Assembly: GCA_034008185.1 (NCBI GenBank)
Contig: CM067109.1
Coordinates: forward strand, 56,568,801 to 56,632,800
Source of the DNA: Gorsachius magnificus
Taxonomy: Eukaryota > Chordata > Aves > Pelecaniformes > Ardeidae
DNA length: 64,000 bases
Direction: 5' to 3'
Part shown: positions 51,601-63,300 of the stretch, piece by piece
How the letters are laid out: each line of letters opens with the position of its first letter
Numbering within the stretch: the first letter of the stretch is position 1
The notes under the pieces: generated by a model
Database searches by the model: none
Seen by the model: the letters and a program-made list of their open reading frames with translations, nothing else
What the model was told of the DNA's origin: nothing
Position numbers and translations under genes: made by a program

Positions 51601-54600
51601 ACTCCAGAATGACTACTCAATAAATTGTACCTCTGGGTTGGAGGTACAATTTTGAAGCTACTGAGTAGCTACAGAAGTCTTCTCTCATGTAAGTAAATGA
51701 TTTAAAAGCTCAGTTGCAATATTATTACTATCTTGTCTTTGGGTCAGGTAGTGAGGCTTTTCCTCCATGCACCTCCAGGAAAGCTAAATATGTCTGTGCA
51801 GCCATGCTCCCTTGGTATTGCTTCAGCCACCAGGTTGGAAAAGCTTTCAGTGTTGTGTCTGACACTGTATAATTATGTGACTCCGCAGCTTCTTTAAGAT
51901 GCTTCTGTTGAGCCACATAGCTCTTTCCTTGAAAGAACTGCAATCCTTGACCAGTACCATCCTGTCCCATGCAGCAAAATGCAGTGATTTCATTGCAGTT
52001 GAAAGGCAGAAGATGCAGAGAGATTTAAAGCAAAAAGAAAACAGTGGCTCAGAAAGCAATGCTGTGTGTGGGTGGTGGGGGGGGGAGTAGGGTGTATGAA
52101 GGAGAGGGGAAAGAATAAAAATTTTTGCCTTGAGACAGTGAGTGTTTTGTAGGGGTTCCTGTTTATACTAGAAAAAGTCATCAGTATTTCTTATCTTACA
52201 AGATCATTTCAGCTTCGGTATTGAAAGAAGAAAAAAAGAAGACACAATGTCATTTTGGACTGGGATATTGTAATTTGATGAATCACACTAGTAGTATGTC
52301 CTAGCCAAAGTTTTTGCAAATCCGATTGCTAGTATATGCAGTATGTTTGAATGAATCAGCTGTTTGATGCAGGTAAGAAACAATAAAAGGTATTTTTGGC
52401 TGCAGTTGCATAAAGATACAGTTGCCATACTAATGCTTTTATGTGATTAAAGACAACAAAACTGTGCGGAGTTTCTTCACCGTAAGTATTGGAGTATCAG
52501 AAGACATCTCTTAATAGATTGCAGAAGTAGGTTAACATTTATAAATCTCTTTTTTGAGCACAGTAAGTGAATGTTGATCTGTGCAGGTCTGATATGAATT
52601 GAGTTATCCTGCCTGATGCAGTCTAAGAATGACACATCATTTCTTTAATTCACTTTATCCCAGACATCCAGTGTTTATGCATTTTACAGCTTACCTTTAA
52701 TTAGCTAAACAAAACCCCATCAGCACTAAGAGAGATCAGTGGTCTTACGTAGTTTAGGAGTTCCAGTTTCATGATCAACATCTTACATTTTTTTTAATTC
52801 TTATAGTTACTGAGGGTTCATAATTCCTCTCAGGTTCAGCTGTAGTAGCTACAGGAGTTAATCACGTTTTAGTCCTATCGCAGCAAAGCCTCACAGAGTT
52901 TATGGTTCTAATGATTGTGAGCTTCTCTGCTGGGGTCTTTGTGCCTGCTTTTCTCCTAGCTGGCTGATTAGCAAGCCGTAGACTGCAAACTGGTTGTATC
53001 TGAGATGACGGAGGAGGAAGCAGTCTCAGACCTGTAAGATAATAAGCTTGGATGGCCCTGGGGGGGCATACTTCAGGGTTGCTTTTGTGGAGAGTACATT
53101 TTTTGGAGGTTATTATTAATAATTAGTAATAAGATACCAAAAAGACATTGAGGGAGCTACACATGGGGAGGGGTACTGCTGGTGAAATATACTTTCGACC
53201 TGCAAGAGGGTAAGGAGAAGAGAATAAAATTATGCTTAGCAAATAGAAGAGCAGAGATCAGGAAAGGTAAAAAAAAGATATCACTGGAATTTAAAACAGC
53301 GTGTTGACCGTAAGTGGAAGGTCTACCTTGTGTCTTGATCTTCTAGAAAAAATAGGTAAGAAATCAAGTCACAACAACAGACAGTAGCTCGTGCTGGCTT
53401 TCTGTTGGTTTCTGAACTATGAGCTGCCATAGAAGCTGTGGAGACAGTTCCTGCAGCCTCAGAAGAGGTGGTACCAACTTAACAGAAGAAACATTCCACA
53501 TAAGTCTGTCATTGCTGAAGATGTCACCTGAGCTAGAGAGTGCCATTTCTATTATATACTCTTTGAAAACCATTATCTGATGTGGGAATTGAGAGGGATA
53601 TCTTCTGTTCCAAACATGCAAAAAAGGCAGCACATTGCAGGGAATGCTTGTTTTGTGCAGTGTTCTGTTTATTTTATTATAAATAAGTTTGGATTTAAGC
53701 CCTGGAAGATGAAAGCAAAGGTTGTTTTGAGGGTTCCGTTGATCTTAAAATGTCATTTCAACTAATATGAAAATAGTTTTGTAACAATTTATTCAATTAT
53801 TCCTCTTAATATAACTTCAGTTCTATCACTACTGTCCTTGCTAGCTTTTGATTGCTTTAGAAGTTGTAGTAAGCAACATTGTGGTTAGAGACTACAAGAC
53901 CTGTTTGTTCCTGAAGGAATATCTCATGATTTTTATCCATGGATGGTGGTGTCTTTTTGCCAGTAATGATTATCTGAGGGAGTGATGTCATGTTGAAAGT
54001 ACTGATTTCTGCAACTTCTAAGATGCTGCAGATCAGACTGAGGTTTAAGAATGTTGCTTTTGTAGTCCTGTGGTAGAATTGGTAGATAGCACCCATTTAT
54101 GCTAAGATGAATGTTTGCAGTAGCATTCAATTTTTTATCACTGCAGTCTGGCAGAGTTGATCTTTTACCCGAAGCACATATCTCAAATTGTCTGTCCAGC
54201 ACAGAATAAAACAGTATTTGACCTGCTCTCACTTGTGTAACACTGTGGTCATCGCTAAGCTTTTGATAAAATATCTGTGATTTTGGTACAAGAAGGTTTC
54301 CTGGGTTAAAATAGAACGGGGGAGATGCTATCTAGCTGTCTTGAGTAATCTATTAAAATATAAATACATTGTCTGTGATTCTGGCATCAGATAAATACCC
54401 AGTTCAAATAATAAAGATGCTTGGAACAGAAAACATTGTCCATGTGAAAAGTTTATGCAAATGTGATCTTTATCTGTCACTGAATTATTTTAGTAGTTAT
54501 CACTGGGGAACGGGAAAGTAAATAATTCACTATGAATGTACTAAGCCATATTGGGGATAGCACGTACCTGTTTGTGCGCTTCCCTGTAGATGTCCTTGCC

Positions 54601-54857
54601 TGGTCAGTTTTGCATGTGGCAGCTCTTAGACCATAACTTCTGATCTATGGTTTGGAGTTACATCATTGTGCTTAGGGAAGTTGCTGCTTAGCCCAATGGT
54701 TCCAGTCTTCCTGTTAACTTCGCCTCTAGTGGGACAGCACGTACTATGTGAATGCAAATTCTAGGATGGGACTTCCAACTGTGGCTGGTACAGATTGTCT
54801 GCAACCTGATCTATTTCTATCTATATCAAATTTATGCTGTTTTCTAGAAATGTATTA
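39624..54857. other. Intron 1 segment, 15 kb without a supported gene
   Basis: AT-rich intronic DNA. A T19 run lies at 40074-40092. A 132-codon open frame at 45588-45986 with a strongly hydrophobic stretch and proline-rich tail, and an 80-codon minus-strand frame at 51728-51970, look somewhat protein-like but match nothing I know. G/T-rich low-complexity patches occur near 44240-44290. The stretch at about 47220-47440 ends in an AATAAA and could be the end of an old LTR or retrocopy, without further support. Confidence 0.5.
40074..40092 (+). repeat. T19 homopolymer
   Basis: Nineteen T residues in intronic sequence, without a recognised parent element. Confidence 0.8.
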
Positions 54858-54916
54858 GAGAATCATAGAATATCTCATTGGAAGGTGCCCATAAGGATCA
54901 TCGAATCCAACTTGTC
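54858..54916 (-). mobile_element. CR1 LINE extreme 3' tail fragment
   Basis: About 60 bp match the reverse complement of the CR1 3' end: AGAATCATAGAATATC with the terminal octamer, GGAAGGTGCCCATAAGGATCATCG and AATCCAACT. It is a severely 5'-truncated insertion, as is common for CR1. Confidence 0.85.
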
Positions 54917-57900
54917 TTTGGGAGACCAGTTACTTATGTGGATAAGAATATTTATTCAGAAAATGGAGGATTTAATTTAGGAAAATAGTAGCAAACATCT
55001 TGTGCTTTCTGATAATAATTAAGAGTGACATTTTAGGTTGGTTTTGTTATGCTTTACTCCCTTCATGAGTTTCCAGAACTACAGGAAGAATTAACTACCC
55101 AAACGTATTCTACAATTTTATTAGTATCATTTTATTATTAATAATTAGTTTTGTAATACATGGTTTGGTATTGGAAGGCACCTCTTCAAAAATCTACTTT
55201 CACACTTTTTTTTAATGAAGAAAATTCTTCAGACTGGTGAAACAAGATGTGGACTATCACTTTTCTCTCTCATCATCATCAGAATGTGAAGCAGAAAGTT
55301 CATTTGCTGTTTGTTCTGTCCAACTTTGGCCTTGAAATCTGTGAAATAGAAGCATGAATTATTAGGATGGCTTACAGGTTGACTTTGTATTTTAACATTA
55401 GTAGAATGGCTGTTATATTTTATTAGAAAAAACCCATCACAAAAACACTTTGCTAAAAGTCGCGAATGAGAGATTAGGGAGCAAAATGGGGTGGTCGTGT
55501 GCAAATGAACATATTCTTACTCAGGGAGAGGTAGAGTCATTAAAATAACCAAAAAAAAAATAATATCCTCTCTGGAGTGACCAGAGAAAGGCAGTGTGCA
55601 ACAGAAACTCCTGAAAGCCTTCAGAAATTTGTTTTTCATTCCCTTTCCTTTGGGAAAGAGTTGGCAGTATCTAGTAGGTTACCTCACCTGCATGTTTGTC
55701 TTGGGCAGAAATATTCTGGAAGAAACCAGAAGTTGTTTGAAGGGCTAGTATGTTAACAGCCTGACCAAGAAATACACCCTCTCACTATTAGTCTGCTTAC
55801 TATCATACTAAAAACACAGCTTAATAAGCTCCATCTCAGAGTTCTTGTCAAGCTCTTGAGAACAGTCCAAGGAGATGGCATGTCCTTCCACAGTCTGTTC
55901 TGGTTCATATGTGTTGATGGAATTCTGGTGTGCTGGAGTTAAAAAATCAGGCCTCAGATTGCTAGTTGACCTGTTTGGATTATGAAGAGATGGTCTCCAG
56001 AATTTTCTTGCTCTGCTGTGTTCTCTGTGTATTCTGATCTTTATAGCTGTGCTTTTCTCAGTTCTTCAGAAGTCAAGTGTAGGGTTCAGAAACTTTCAGC
56101 CTTGAAATTCTTTGGGTTTTGTGTAATTATTCTGTCTCCTTTCCTGAAGAGGTAATAAAGAGGGGGAGCATGATGGCACATACAAATGACTGAAAGATGC
56201 TGGGTTGTTTGGGGGTTTTTTTGGTGGTTTTTTTGTTGTTTTGTTTTTGTTTTTTAAGAAATGTCAATTCTTCTTTTCCTTTAAACATCTGTTAAGACCA
56301 AGGACATTTTCCATCTTTGGTAGATATCCCACATGATTTTCTGCAGATTTTAGAACTGCAATATACCTGTGTAACAAGGCTACAGCTAACATGTGAGTTG
56401 TAAAAACAAGTGTAGAGATTTTTAATGCTTGAGAGAATGAGTTCTAAAGACAACACAAAAAAATTCATAATTTTTCAAAAGAAAACACTCATGTACCTGT
56501 TGATTTGAATAGGTCTGACGTTCATCACTGAAGCTCAGATGAGTGTTGATGATCCTTGCTAGTTCTATATGGGATGGTGTTTTGTGGAATATGGGCAACA
56601 AGAAGCAAATCATTTTATAGGTGCAGAATATGGAGATATAGTACAGCAACAGATGGCTTGAAATTTTTTATATTGCTGTTTGCATTGGATTCCTAGAGGT
56701 TGGTGTCTTTGAGGATTTAATAATCAATTTGTCAGTTCATTCAGTTTCCTTCTTTTTTAGGGTTGAGTCATTTTCTATGCAGTTAGGATGAACCTGAAGA
56801 AAAAGACTTCTATACACTGAATAATACTAAAAAAAGGATGAACTCATCAACTTTATTTTCATTCTTTAGGGTGGCAGATCAATCAGAAATATATGCTGCA
56901 GAAGAACAGTATGACAAAAAATATATTGAGAAGAGGAAAAAGGAGACAGTTTATAGCTGGTGAAGGCCTACAGTTTAAATGAACATACCTGGTCCAGACA
57001 CTGTACTCTTGAGAAAGCTGTCTGTCTTTCCTGGTGCATAGGGAATGGAGAACAGGTGTCCTGGTTTTATTACCCAAAGGTATTTTCATGGCTTTGTTCC
57101 ATGTAAGGGAAAGAGGATTCAGTTTCTTCCTTATATCCAGACTGACATAAGATTAGACACAGAGAAAAAAAGGTTAGTTTAAAAAAAATGCATATTTATA
57201 ATTATTAAGGACAATATACTAATTATATACTTCTGTTGAAAGATTAAAATTCTGTTTGAAATTCAGAATCCTAATTCAAAACAATGAAAGGTACATCAGC
57301 CTGTATATGACAACAAAAATGTTTAATTGCATATGTTTGGTTCTGAAACATCTACCTTAGCATCAGTCAGATACCTTTCTCAAATTAAGAAGTATAGCTC
57401 ATTAACAGAAAACAAACTGGAATGTTTCCATACAGCTAGCTTGACATTAACGATGTGCACAAAAGAAAAACATCACCTTTTATTTTGTGTGTGCAATTAT
57501 GAAGAAGGTAGGCACTTCCCTGCAATATTCTGCTTTCACACAGTCAGTCTGTCTTTTCCTCATGTTTGGAAGGCTCCTAATTTTGTTAAATGCAGAACAG
57601 ACTCAGTTCCCTTTGCAAGTGAGAACAACTCAAAGCCCTCGGTGCTTCACTGGGTGTGTTCAGCTTCTGAAGAGTCAGGGTGAAAGCAGCTCACTTTGTC
57701 TAGTTACTGATTTCAGCCAAGCAAAGAAAAAAGGGAAAATAAAATTACAACTTGCTATGTACAGTTTGCTGTGTGTATTTCCACGCTTTTTGGGACTGCT
57801 TTTCTTATTAATTTGTGAGATGTTTTCAAAAGCTTTTTCCACATATACGTGAAGCTGCTTATCTGTTACTTTGCTGCTAAAGGGACTTCTGTCAGGTTAG

Positions 57901-58143
57901 ATCTTGTTTGGGTTCTAAACCGGGGTCTCTTATGAAACCCAGATTTCTTGGCTTTCTTCGGAGCTATGAAGCCAAGGAAACACGTCTGATCCCACAGTAA
58001 GTGTATTCCGTCAGCCCATGGCAAAAAGCACTACATCTGAGGACAGTGCCTGATAATTAACTTGTCTTTTGAAGTGTCTTGGTGATTGGGCTTTGTTTTT
58101 TTCTCATTGTCACTCATTGCAATTTTCTTCTAATGTGTTACAG
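54917..58143. other. Last part of intron 1, nothing recognised
   Basis: No transposon or RNA gene seen. Overlapping open frames of 118 and 121 codons at 57327-57852 lie in different frames and carry no recognisable domain. A T/G-rich low-complexity tract lies at about 56200-56260. The acceptor region before exon 2 has a moderate pyrimidine tract followed by TTACAG. Confidence 0.55.
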
Positions 58144-58248
58144 AACAGGAGCAAACGCCTGGAGAAAGTCCATGTCGTTCTTGGGAATAAATCCTGTGAT
58201 TTGGATTCCCTCATTTCTACTCTGGCCTATGCCTACTTTCTAGACAAG
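58144..58248 (+). CDS. PRUNE2: PRUNE2 coding exon 2 (residues 13-47)
   Basis: This 105-bp, 35-codon exon runs from N13-R-S-K-R-L-E-K to F-L-D-K47. It carries the first conserved motif of the prune/DHH fold, V-V-L-G-N-K-S-C-D-L-D-S at residues 23-34. In active prune proteins the two aspartates of the D-L-D box help hold metal ions, and both are present here (D31, D33). The acceptor is TTACAG|AAC and the donor AAG|GTAATG, both phase 0. The similarity to human PRUNE2 is near-complete over the exon, and PRUNE1 has the same motif. Being a multiple of three with both flanking introns in phase 0, the exon could be skipped without a frameshift. Confidence 0.95.
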
Positions 58249-58702
58249 GTAATGGAAAAAATGGACTGAATGTTCTTAACTCATTTGTTCCAGGTTGTTA
58301 TAGGCATCTTATTAAGTCAATTAAAACATACTGTAAAAACGATTATTCTCAACAATGATTTTGCTATAATCAGAGATGAGGGTTTTAAATAGAAACAGTC
58401 TACATTTCTTTCCATATCAAAGTAATGAGTGGGTATGAGGTGGCTTCTTCAATAGCAGCAAAAGATCACCCCTGTGCATCATTTTTCTTTCTCCTTCCCA
58501 GTTTTCCATTGATTCTATAGGAGGCAGAGACAGAAGAACAAGAAAAAAAGCAAAAGGCTTTTTAAAAAAATGAAGTAAAAGAGGCAAAAACCCCCCAGAA
58601 AATTCAAACCGTTTCTAATTGGTCACTCTGTTAAAACATCTTCCTAATTAAAAAAAAGGTCTTATTTTATGCAGCTCTGACAAATGTACACCTACGTTAC
58701 AG
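58249..58702 (+). other. PRUNE2: PRUNE2 intron 2 (454 bp, phase 0)
   Basis: A short AT-rich intron from GTAATG to TTACAG, with A-rich tracts near 58540-58580 and nothing else notable. Confidence 0.9.
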
Positions 58703-58905
58703 GTCAGTCCTCCTGATGTTCTTTGCTTACCCGTGTTGAACATACCAAGAAGAGATTTCAGCTACTTCACAGAGACAAGATTTATATTGGAGGAGCTGAA
58801 TATCCCGGAGTCATTCCACATCTTCCGAGATGAAATCAATTTGCACCAGCTGAATGCTGAAGGGAAATTGTCTTTAACACTTGTAAACAGCAAGATGCTG
58901 ACAAG
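58703..58905 (+). CDS. PRUNE2: PRUNE2 coding exon 3 (residues 48-114 plus two bases)
   Basis: This 203-bp exon starts V48-S-P-P-D-V and ends at T114 plus AG of the next codon. It contains P-V-L-N-I-P-R (57-63), the Y-F-T-E-T-R-F-I-L-E-E segment and F-R-D-E-I-N-L-H at residues 88-95, matching the second conserved prune motif, with D90 and E91. The position of the namesake Asp-His-His motif (L-V-D-H-H-I-L in PRUNE1) is here L-V-N-S-K-M-L: N109-S110-K111 at 58886-58894. Human PRUNE2 also lacks DHH at this place, so this is a family trait and not damage. It argues against the exopolyphosphatase or phosphodiesterase chemistry of PRUNE1. The donor is ACAAG|GTATTG, so intron 3 is phase 2. Confidence 0.95.
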
Positions 58906-60189
58906 GTATTGCATTGTATGTACAACAAGATAGCTTATGTAGGTTTAAGCTACTTTAAAAATTATATTTTACATTTTTTCTGCATTAATATTGGTATTGC
59001 TATGTTAACACAGACAAAAAAAAGGAAATTAAAGTATATTTTGTCTTCCATTATGTTTATAAATGTAACAAATGAAATAGTCATCTTTCCATCACTTTTA
59101 GTGGAACTCCCTTTTTTAAGGACCTTGTATTTTCACACAGCTTAGATTAGATATTTTAATTTAGTTTAAATAGTCTGGAAATTTCCTGTGACCTGTATAT
59201 AAGAGATCAGACTTTTTTTCCTGCTTCTTAGTTAGCTTTCAGCAAAGGCATTAGGACTCTCACATTGATTTGGAGATGGCCAGCACATTTGCATATGTGC
59301 TGTTAAGATGGCTGCTGAATTACTGTAGTCCTTACAAACTACAGCATTTTTCATAAAATGTCCGCAGTGCCAGAGGCTCAGAGTTGCTCTGCGGAAGACC
59401 ATAGTCCATATACCCATTCTTAAGAGAGAATATTTACAAGCCCATAGTGAATTTTTTATAGGGAGCCTCTTTATAATGGTCTACCTGTCTTGCCCAGAGT
59501 GAAGGATGCTGTTTACTTCCAACTCTCTGTCGAACTTCCTGTTGTGCTACGGCCCCATCCTACTCTGAGGGGTTTATAGATTAGAATAGTAGGGAAAATC
59601 TAAAATGAGAAGTGTGTGCAAATCTCATAGCTATTGATTCTTTAGCTGCATTCAGCTCAGCACATCTTTCACTTCCTCGAAGTAAAAATTATCCTTAAGA
59701 TTTGCTTTTTGTTTATTACTGTCCCTTTCTGAAGAATTATGATTAGCACTTTATATTATTAAATATAGTTTGGCTTTGTTATTGCTATTATAAGCAGAAG
59801 CATAAAGTGTCTAAATGCAAGAAAAAAAATCTCTTGTAAATTTTCAAAATATTCAATGGGGAAAATCCCAAATCTTCCCTGTATTTCAGCATATGTAGAA
59901 ATATTTTTTCAAAATATTAATTTTTAAAGATTTTGATAATGGAAATGTAAACTTTTAAGTCTTAGTACTTCGTGATGTATCAAGCAATAAAACCACTGTG
60001 AACACTTCATTAAAAAAAAAATAGTTTTAGGACTTCATTATGACATTCCTTGGCTTTGTAGCAGACTTCGAGTAGCAATAACAATAGTGTTATAGTCCAG
60101 AATTTAAAAAAACATTTTTTCACTGTTTTACTGGCTTGTCTAAGCAACTAGAAAGAAAAATATATGTAACTTTTAAATTTGCTTGATAG
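58906..60189 (+). other. PRUNE2: PRUNE2 intron 3 (1284 bp, phase 2)
   Basis: An AT-rich intron from GTATTG to a weak-looking acceptor, CTTGATAG, which has little pyrimidine tract directly before the AG. Nothing else is recognised in it. The acceptor choice is set by frame: joining AG from exon 3 to T gives Ser115, then E-D-K-S-L-E, as the family requires. Confidence 0.85.
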
Positions 60190-60353
60190 TGAGGATAAAA
60201 GTTTGGAATCAGCTGTTGTCAAAGTCATCAATCCAGATGAGCAATGTGATGGCAGCCTGGAGTTACAAGCGTCTTCTTCCTCTTTAGTAGTAAAAGAGAT
60301 TCTTCAAGAGGCACCAGAGTTAATCACTCAGCAACTGGCTTATCTCCTCAGAG
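60190..60353 (+). CDS. PRUNE2: PRUNE2 coding exon 4 (residues 115-169 plus one base)
   Basis: This 164-bp exon completes Ser115 and continues E-D-K-S-L-E-S-A-V-V-K-V-I-N-P (116-130). It then has a serine-rich turn S-S-S-S (143-146) and V-V-K-E-I-L-Q-E-A-P-E-L-I-T (148-161), ending Q-L-A-Y-L-L-R169 plus G. The helix ending in L-L-R-G corresponds to the end of the first DHH subdomain in PRUNE1, where the chain reads L-L-H-G. The donor is AGAG|GTGAGA, so intron 4 is phase 1. The start is fixed by phase with exon 3. Reading on past the donor gives only a short intronic tail to a stop at about 60446, so a read-through form would be truncated. Confidence 0.93.
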
Positions 60354-63300
60354 GTGAGAGATTACTCTTTATATTAAATACTGAAAGGTTTAATGGAGTG
60401 TTTCTGAATCTGCTCATGCAGAAAGAGTGTGATCCATTCTTTGGTTAACAATCCCTTTAAAGACCACGGGAAGCTTCATAAAAGAAGCAGGGAGTAAAGA
60501 GTTTGTTAAAGAGTAACATTATATTGAATATTAAAAATGTGCATTTAAAAATAGGCATGAGAGGTCTTTGCTGTATCACTAGACAAGAATATTAAATGGA
60601 GCTGTCGACACACCAGCTGGGTAGCTGGAAAAGCTGTGCAGTTCGTCGATTCCAGGGGCTGTGCAGTGCCGCCAGTTCGGCTCTGCCTGCCTGTGGACAA
60701 CAATATGGATTGGAATCTAATATTTACATGTTAAAGCTTTTCCTGATGGCAGTACCTTTTTATATAACGATATTTTAGCGGCATGATGCGAAACTTTCAC
60801 TGTTTAAAAACGCTGTAGCCAAATCTTCATTGTGCTCTCCTTTTCTTTTGTATCGTACACCTGGTAGAGTACAAAGGATGGGGCTTCAACAGTCAGAAGT
60901 ATTTTCATTTCTGTCTTCACAGTTCATCATTTGCATTGGTTTCCTCAGTTTCTTTGCTGCAGCAAAACTCTTCAGTTGGAATAAAACTGGCGTTGAAAAG
61001 AACTGATTGCTGCTTTTAAGTTATATACTGAATTTTAATAGTGTTTAATGAATTTTAAAGGTTTTAGGTTTTAATTGATGTGCAGCTGTTAAATGCCCTT
61101 TTAAGAAATTAACATGGGCATGTTTAATGAAGATTATGATAACTTGCCTACACTTGGATTTCAGAAGCTACTGTGGAGTCTTGGCTTGTCGTTTCACTCA
61201 TCACCGTGCTAACTAGTGCAATGAGCATGTTATGAGACATTACGATAGGTAAATTTTAGGTTTTTTTATGTTTCCATAGAAGAAGTATTAATGGTAACAC
61301 AGCATTCACCCTGCTCTTTTAGTATCTTTCCATGCTAATAAGCTCTAGTAAATCTGCAATGAGATATTTTTGTAAGCTCCAAATTTCTGTTAGGTAGCTG
61401 TCCAGGAATCTAAGCAAATGACCAAGCATAATAATTGATTTTGGAGGCAGAACCAAAAAAGGCTTTTGGGGATCTCTCAGGATACCTCTTTGGTGGTGGG
61501 AAGAGTCCGGGAGCAGTGGTCTGAATAATGAACAAGAACATGTTTAAGTACTCTGCATGGTTGTAAGTGTCTGCATGTTTTGGCTCTCTAGTCTCTATCC
61601 AAATTAAAATAAAGAGCTTTTATTAGAGAAGTATTGGAAGTGTTTGCATTAGAGATACCAATTCCAGTTTTGAGGGAGATAGTTTAATTTTTTTAAAAAT
61701 TAGTAACTTCATTTTAATTACTCTGTTTGGTACTGCATGTTTGAGGAACTTAGTGGGTGTAGGAGTCCCTGCATGCCTTCTCTTGCATGGTATGAGAAGT
61801 GATTGGCAAAGCCTAAGTAACAAAACACAGCTGCACTTGTGACTTGATGCTTTTCTACTTCTCCCAGCAACACAGTTCGTACATTTAGAAGGCTAAGCAG
61901 TACAGTGAGTCCTCTTGTGAGTCTCTTAAAACAGAAAAGGGTTTTGTTACTTAAGAACCTTCCACTGCAAATTCAGAAAAGTCAGTGAATCCCGTTTAAA
62001 AAATCCTAGATATAAATATGTGTAGGTGGGAGATCAAACTACAAGCAGTCTGAAAATAAAAGACCTAATACAACCTACCGAAGTCCAGCTTTTGTGTTTC
62101 TCTGTATGTATTATGGCCTTTTGTCAAAGTCCTTGCCCATAAAGTACATCTCAGCTATGAACACAGGAAAATAAAGGGACCGCGTATCATGGTCTGGAAG
62201 GAGGGGTGGCTGCTTCCTTCTCACGACCAGGGAATGCATGGCTGGAAGCTCACAGGATGGCCCCTCTGCCCCCCGCTCCACGGGTTCAGGGCTGATGAAA
62301 AGGTCCTGCTGGCTTTTTCCCGTTTCGTTATGTTACTTCCAGTATAAATCTGTATATTGTTAGTATGTATAAATTCCGGGGGAAGGCCAAAATGGAAGTC
62401 GAAGTGCTAAGAATTAGAACAGCTGAGCAGTCCTAACATCTGAGTCTCTGAGCTGGGAACTCATCTTTTCATTTTCTGGCTTTCCTGTGGGTATTTTGCT
62501 GGAAGACTTGTAAGATAACACAAATACCTCATGTTTTAATAATCATTGTGTAGTGGCTGTGACAGCTTCAGTTGTTGCCCCTTTTTCAAACTTCTTTCTT
62601 CTCACAGTCTGTTAGCAATTTTTTTTGTTTTAATAACAAAGGCAGATGTTTATAAACTGCCATGATTGAACTTTGACCAAACCTCACCTGCTCTTCTGTG
62701 TTTAAAAAAGAAAAAAAAAAGTCAAGAAAAAAGACTTTTCCTGTGAAACTGAGTATTATTGATTTAGGCAGTTTAATATTTAAGGACTTTTTTTCAGCTG
62801 AATGCTTTCCTGGTATCTTTGTCTCCCCGTCAGATATGCTGTAAGTTAATTCTACCCTTGGGCTTTGAATAGAGCCTGCTTGGAGAGTCAGTGTTGTACA
62901 GCCATATTTGCCTTAAGTTAGAGCTTGTGCTGTCCCTGGATTTGTGCCAGAAGCAAACAATTATAGAACCTGCCAGAGTCTCGGGTCTGTATTATTTTAT
63001 TTCCCCAGAGATGTTTACAAGGGGACTGTTGCCAAACTCAGGATCCATTAAACTGCTGAATCATTACATTTTCAGTTGCAGCCAGCTGGCAAGGATGTGA
63101 TTCCAAGCACTCACTGTCAGGTACCTTGGGTCAGTGTACTCTCAAAAATGCCTCCTTATGTTTATTTGTATAAGGCCTTGAAGGATGCCACAAGGTGCAG
63201 ACTGCAACATGTAAATAGAAACAGATTTACAGCAAGAGCATCAGCAATTTATTTTTTAATGTGAATCTGCTTTTGCTAGTTATGAGCTGCATACTTGAGG

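Larger units (their letters stand above)
24900..58143 (+). other. PRUNE2: PRUNE2 intron 1 (33.2 kb, phase 0)
   Basis: The intron begins GTGAGT and ends with a pyrimidine-containing TTACAG acceptor. It separates a 12-codon first exon from the rest of the domain. Apart from the transposons, tRNA-like fragment and homopolymers listed separately, it is AT-rich sequence with stops in all frames. Open frames of up to about 130 codons occur on both strands, roughly what chance gives over this length, and I recognise none. I find no supported nested gene. The human antisense transcript PCA3 lies in a later PRUNE2 intron and is not expected here. Confidence 0.85.

Noticed and set aside
57058..57075. 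A TGTCCTGGTTTT string resembling the start of the family B LTR.
   Set aside because: The similarity stops after about a dozen bases; no LTR body, polyadenylation signal or matching end follows.
57327..57852. Overlapping frames of 118 and 121 codons just before exon 2.
   Set aside because: They lie in different frames over the same bases, match nothing known, and have no splice or start context supporting an alternative first exon.
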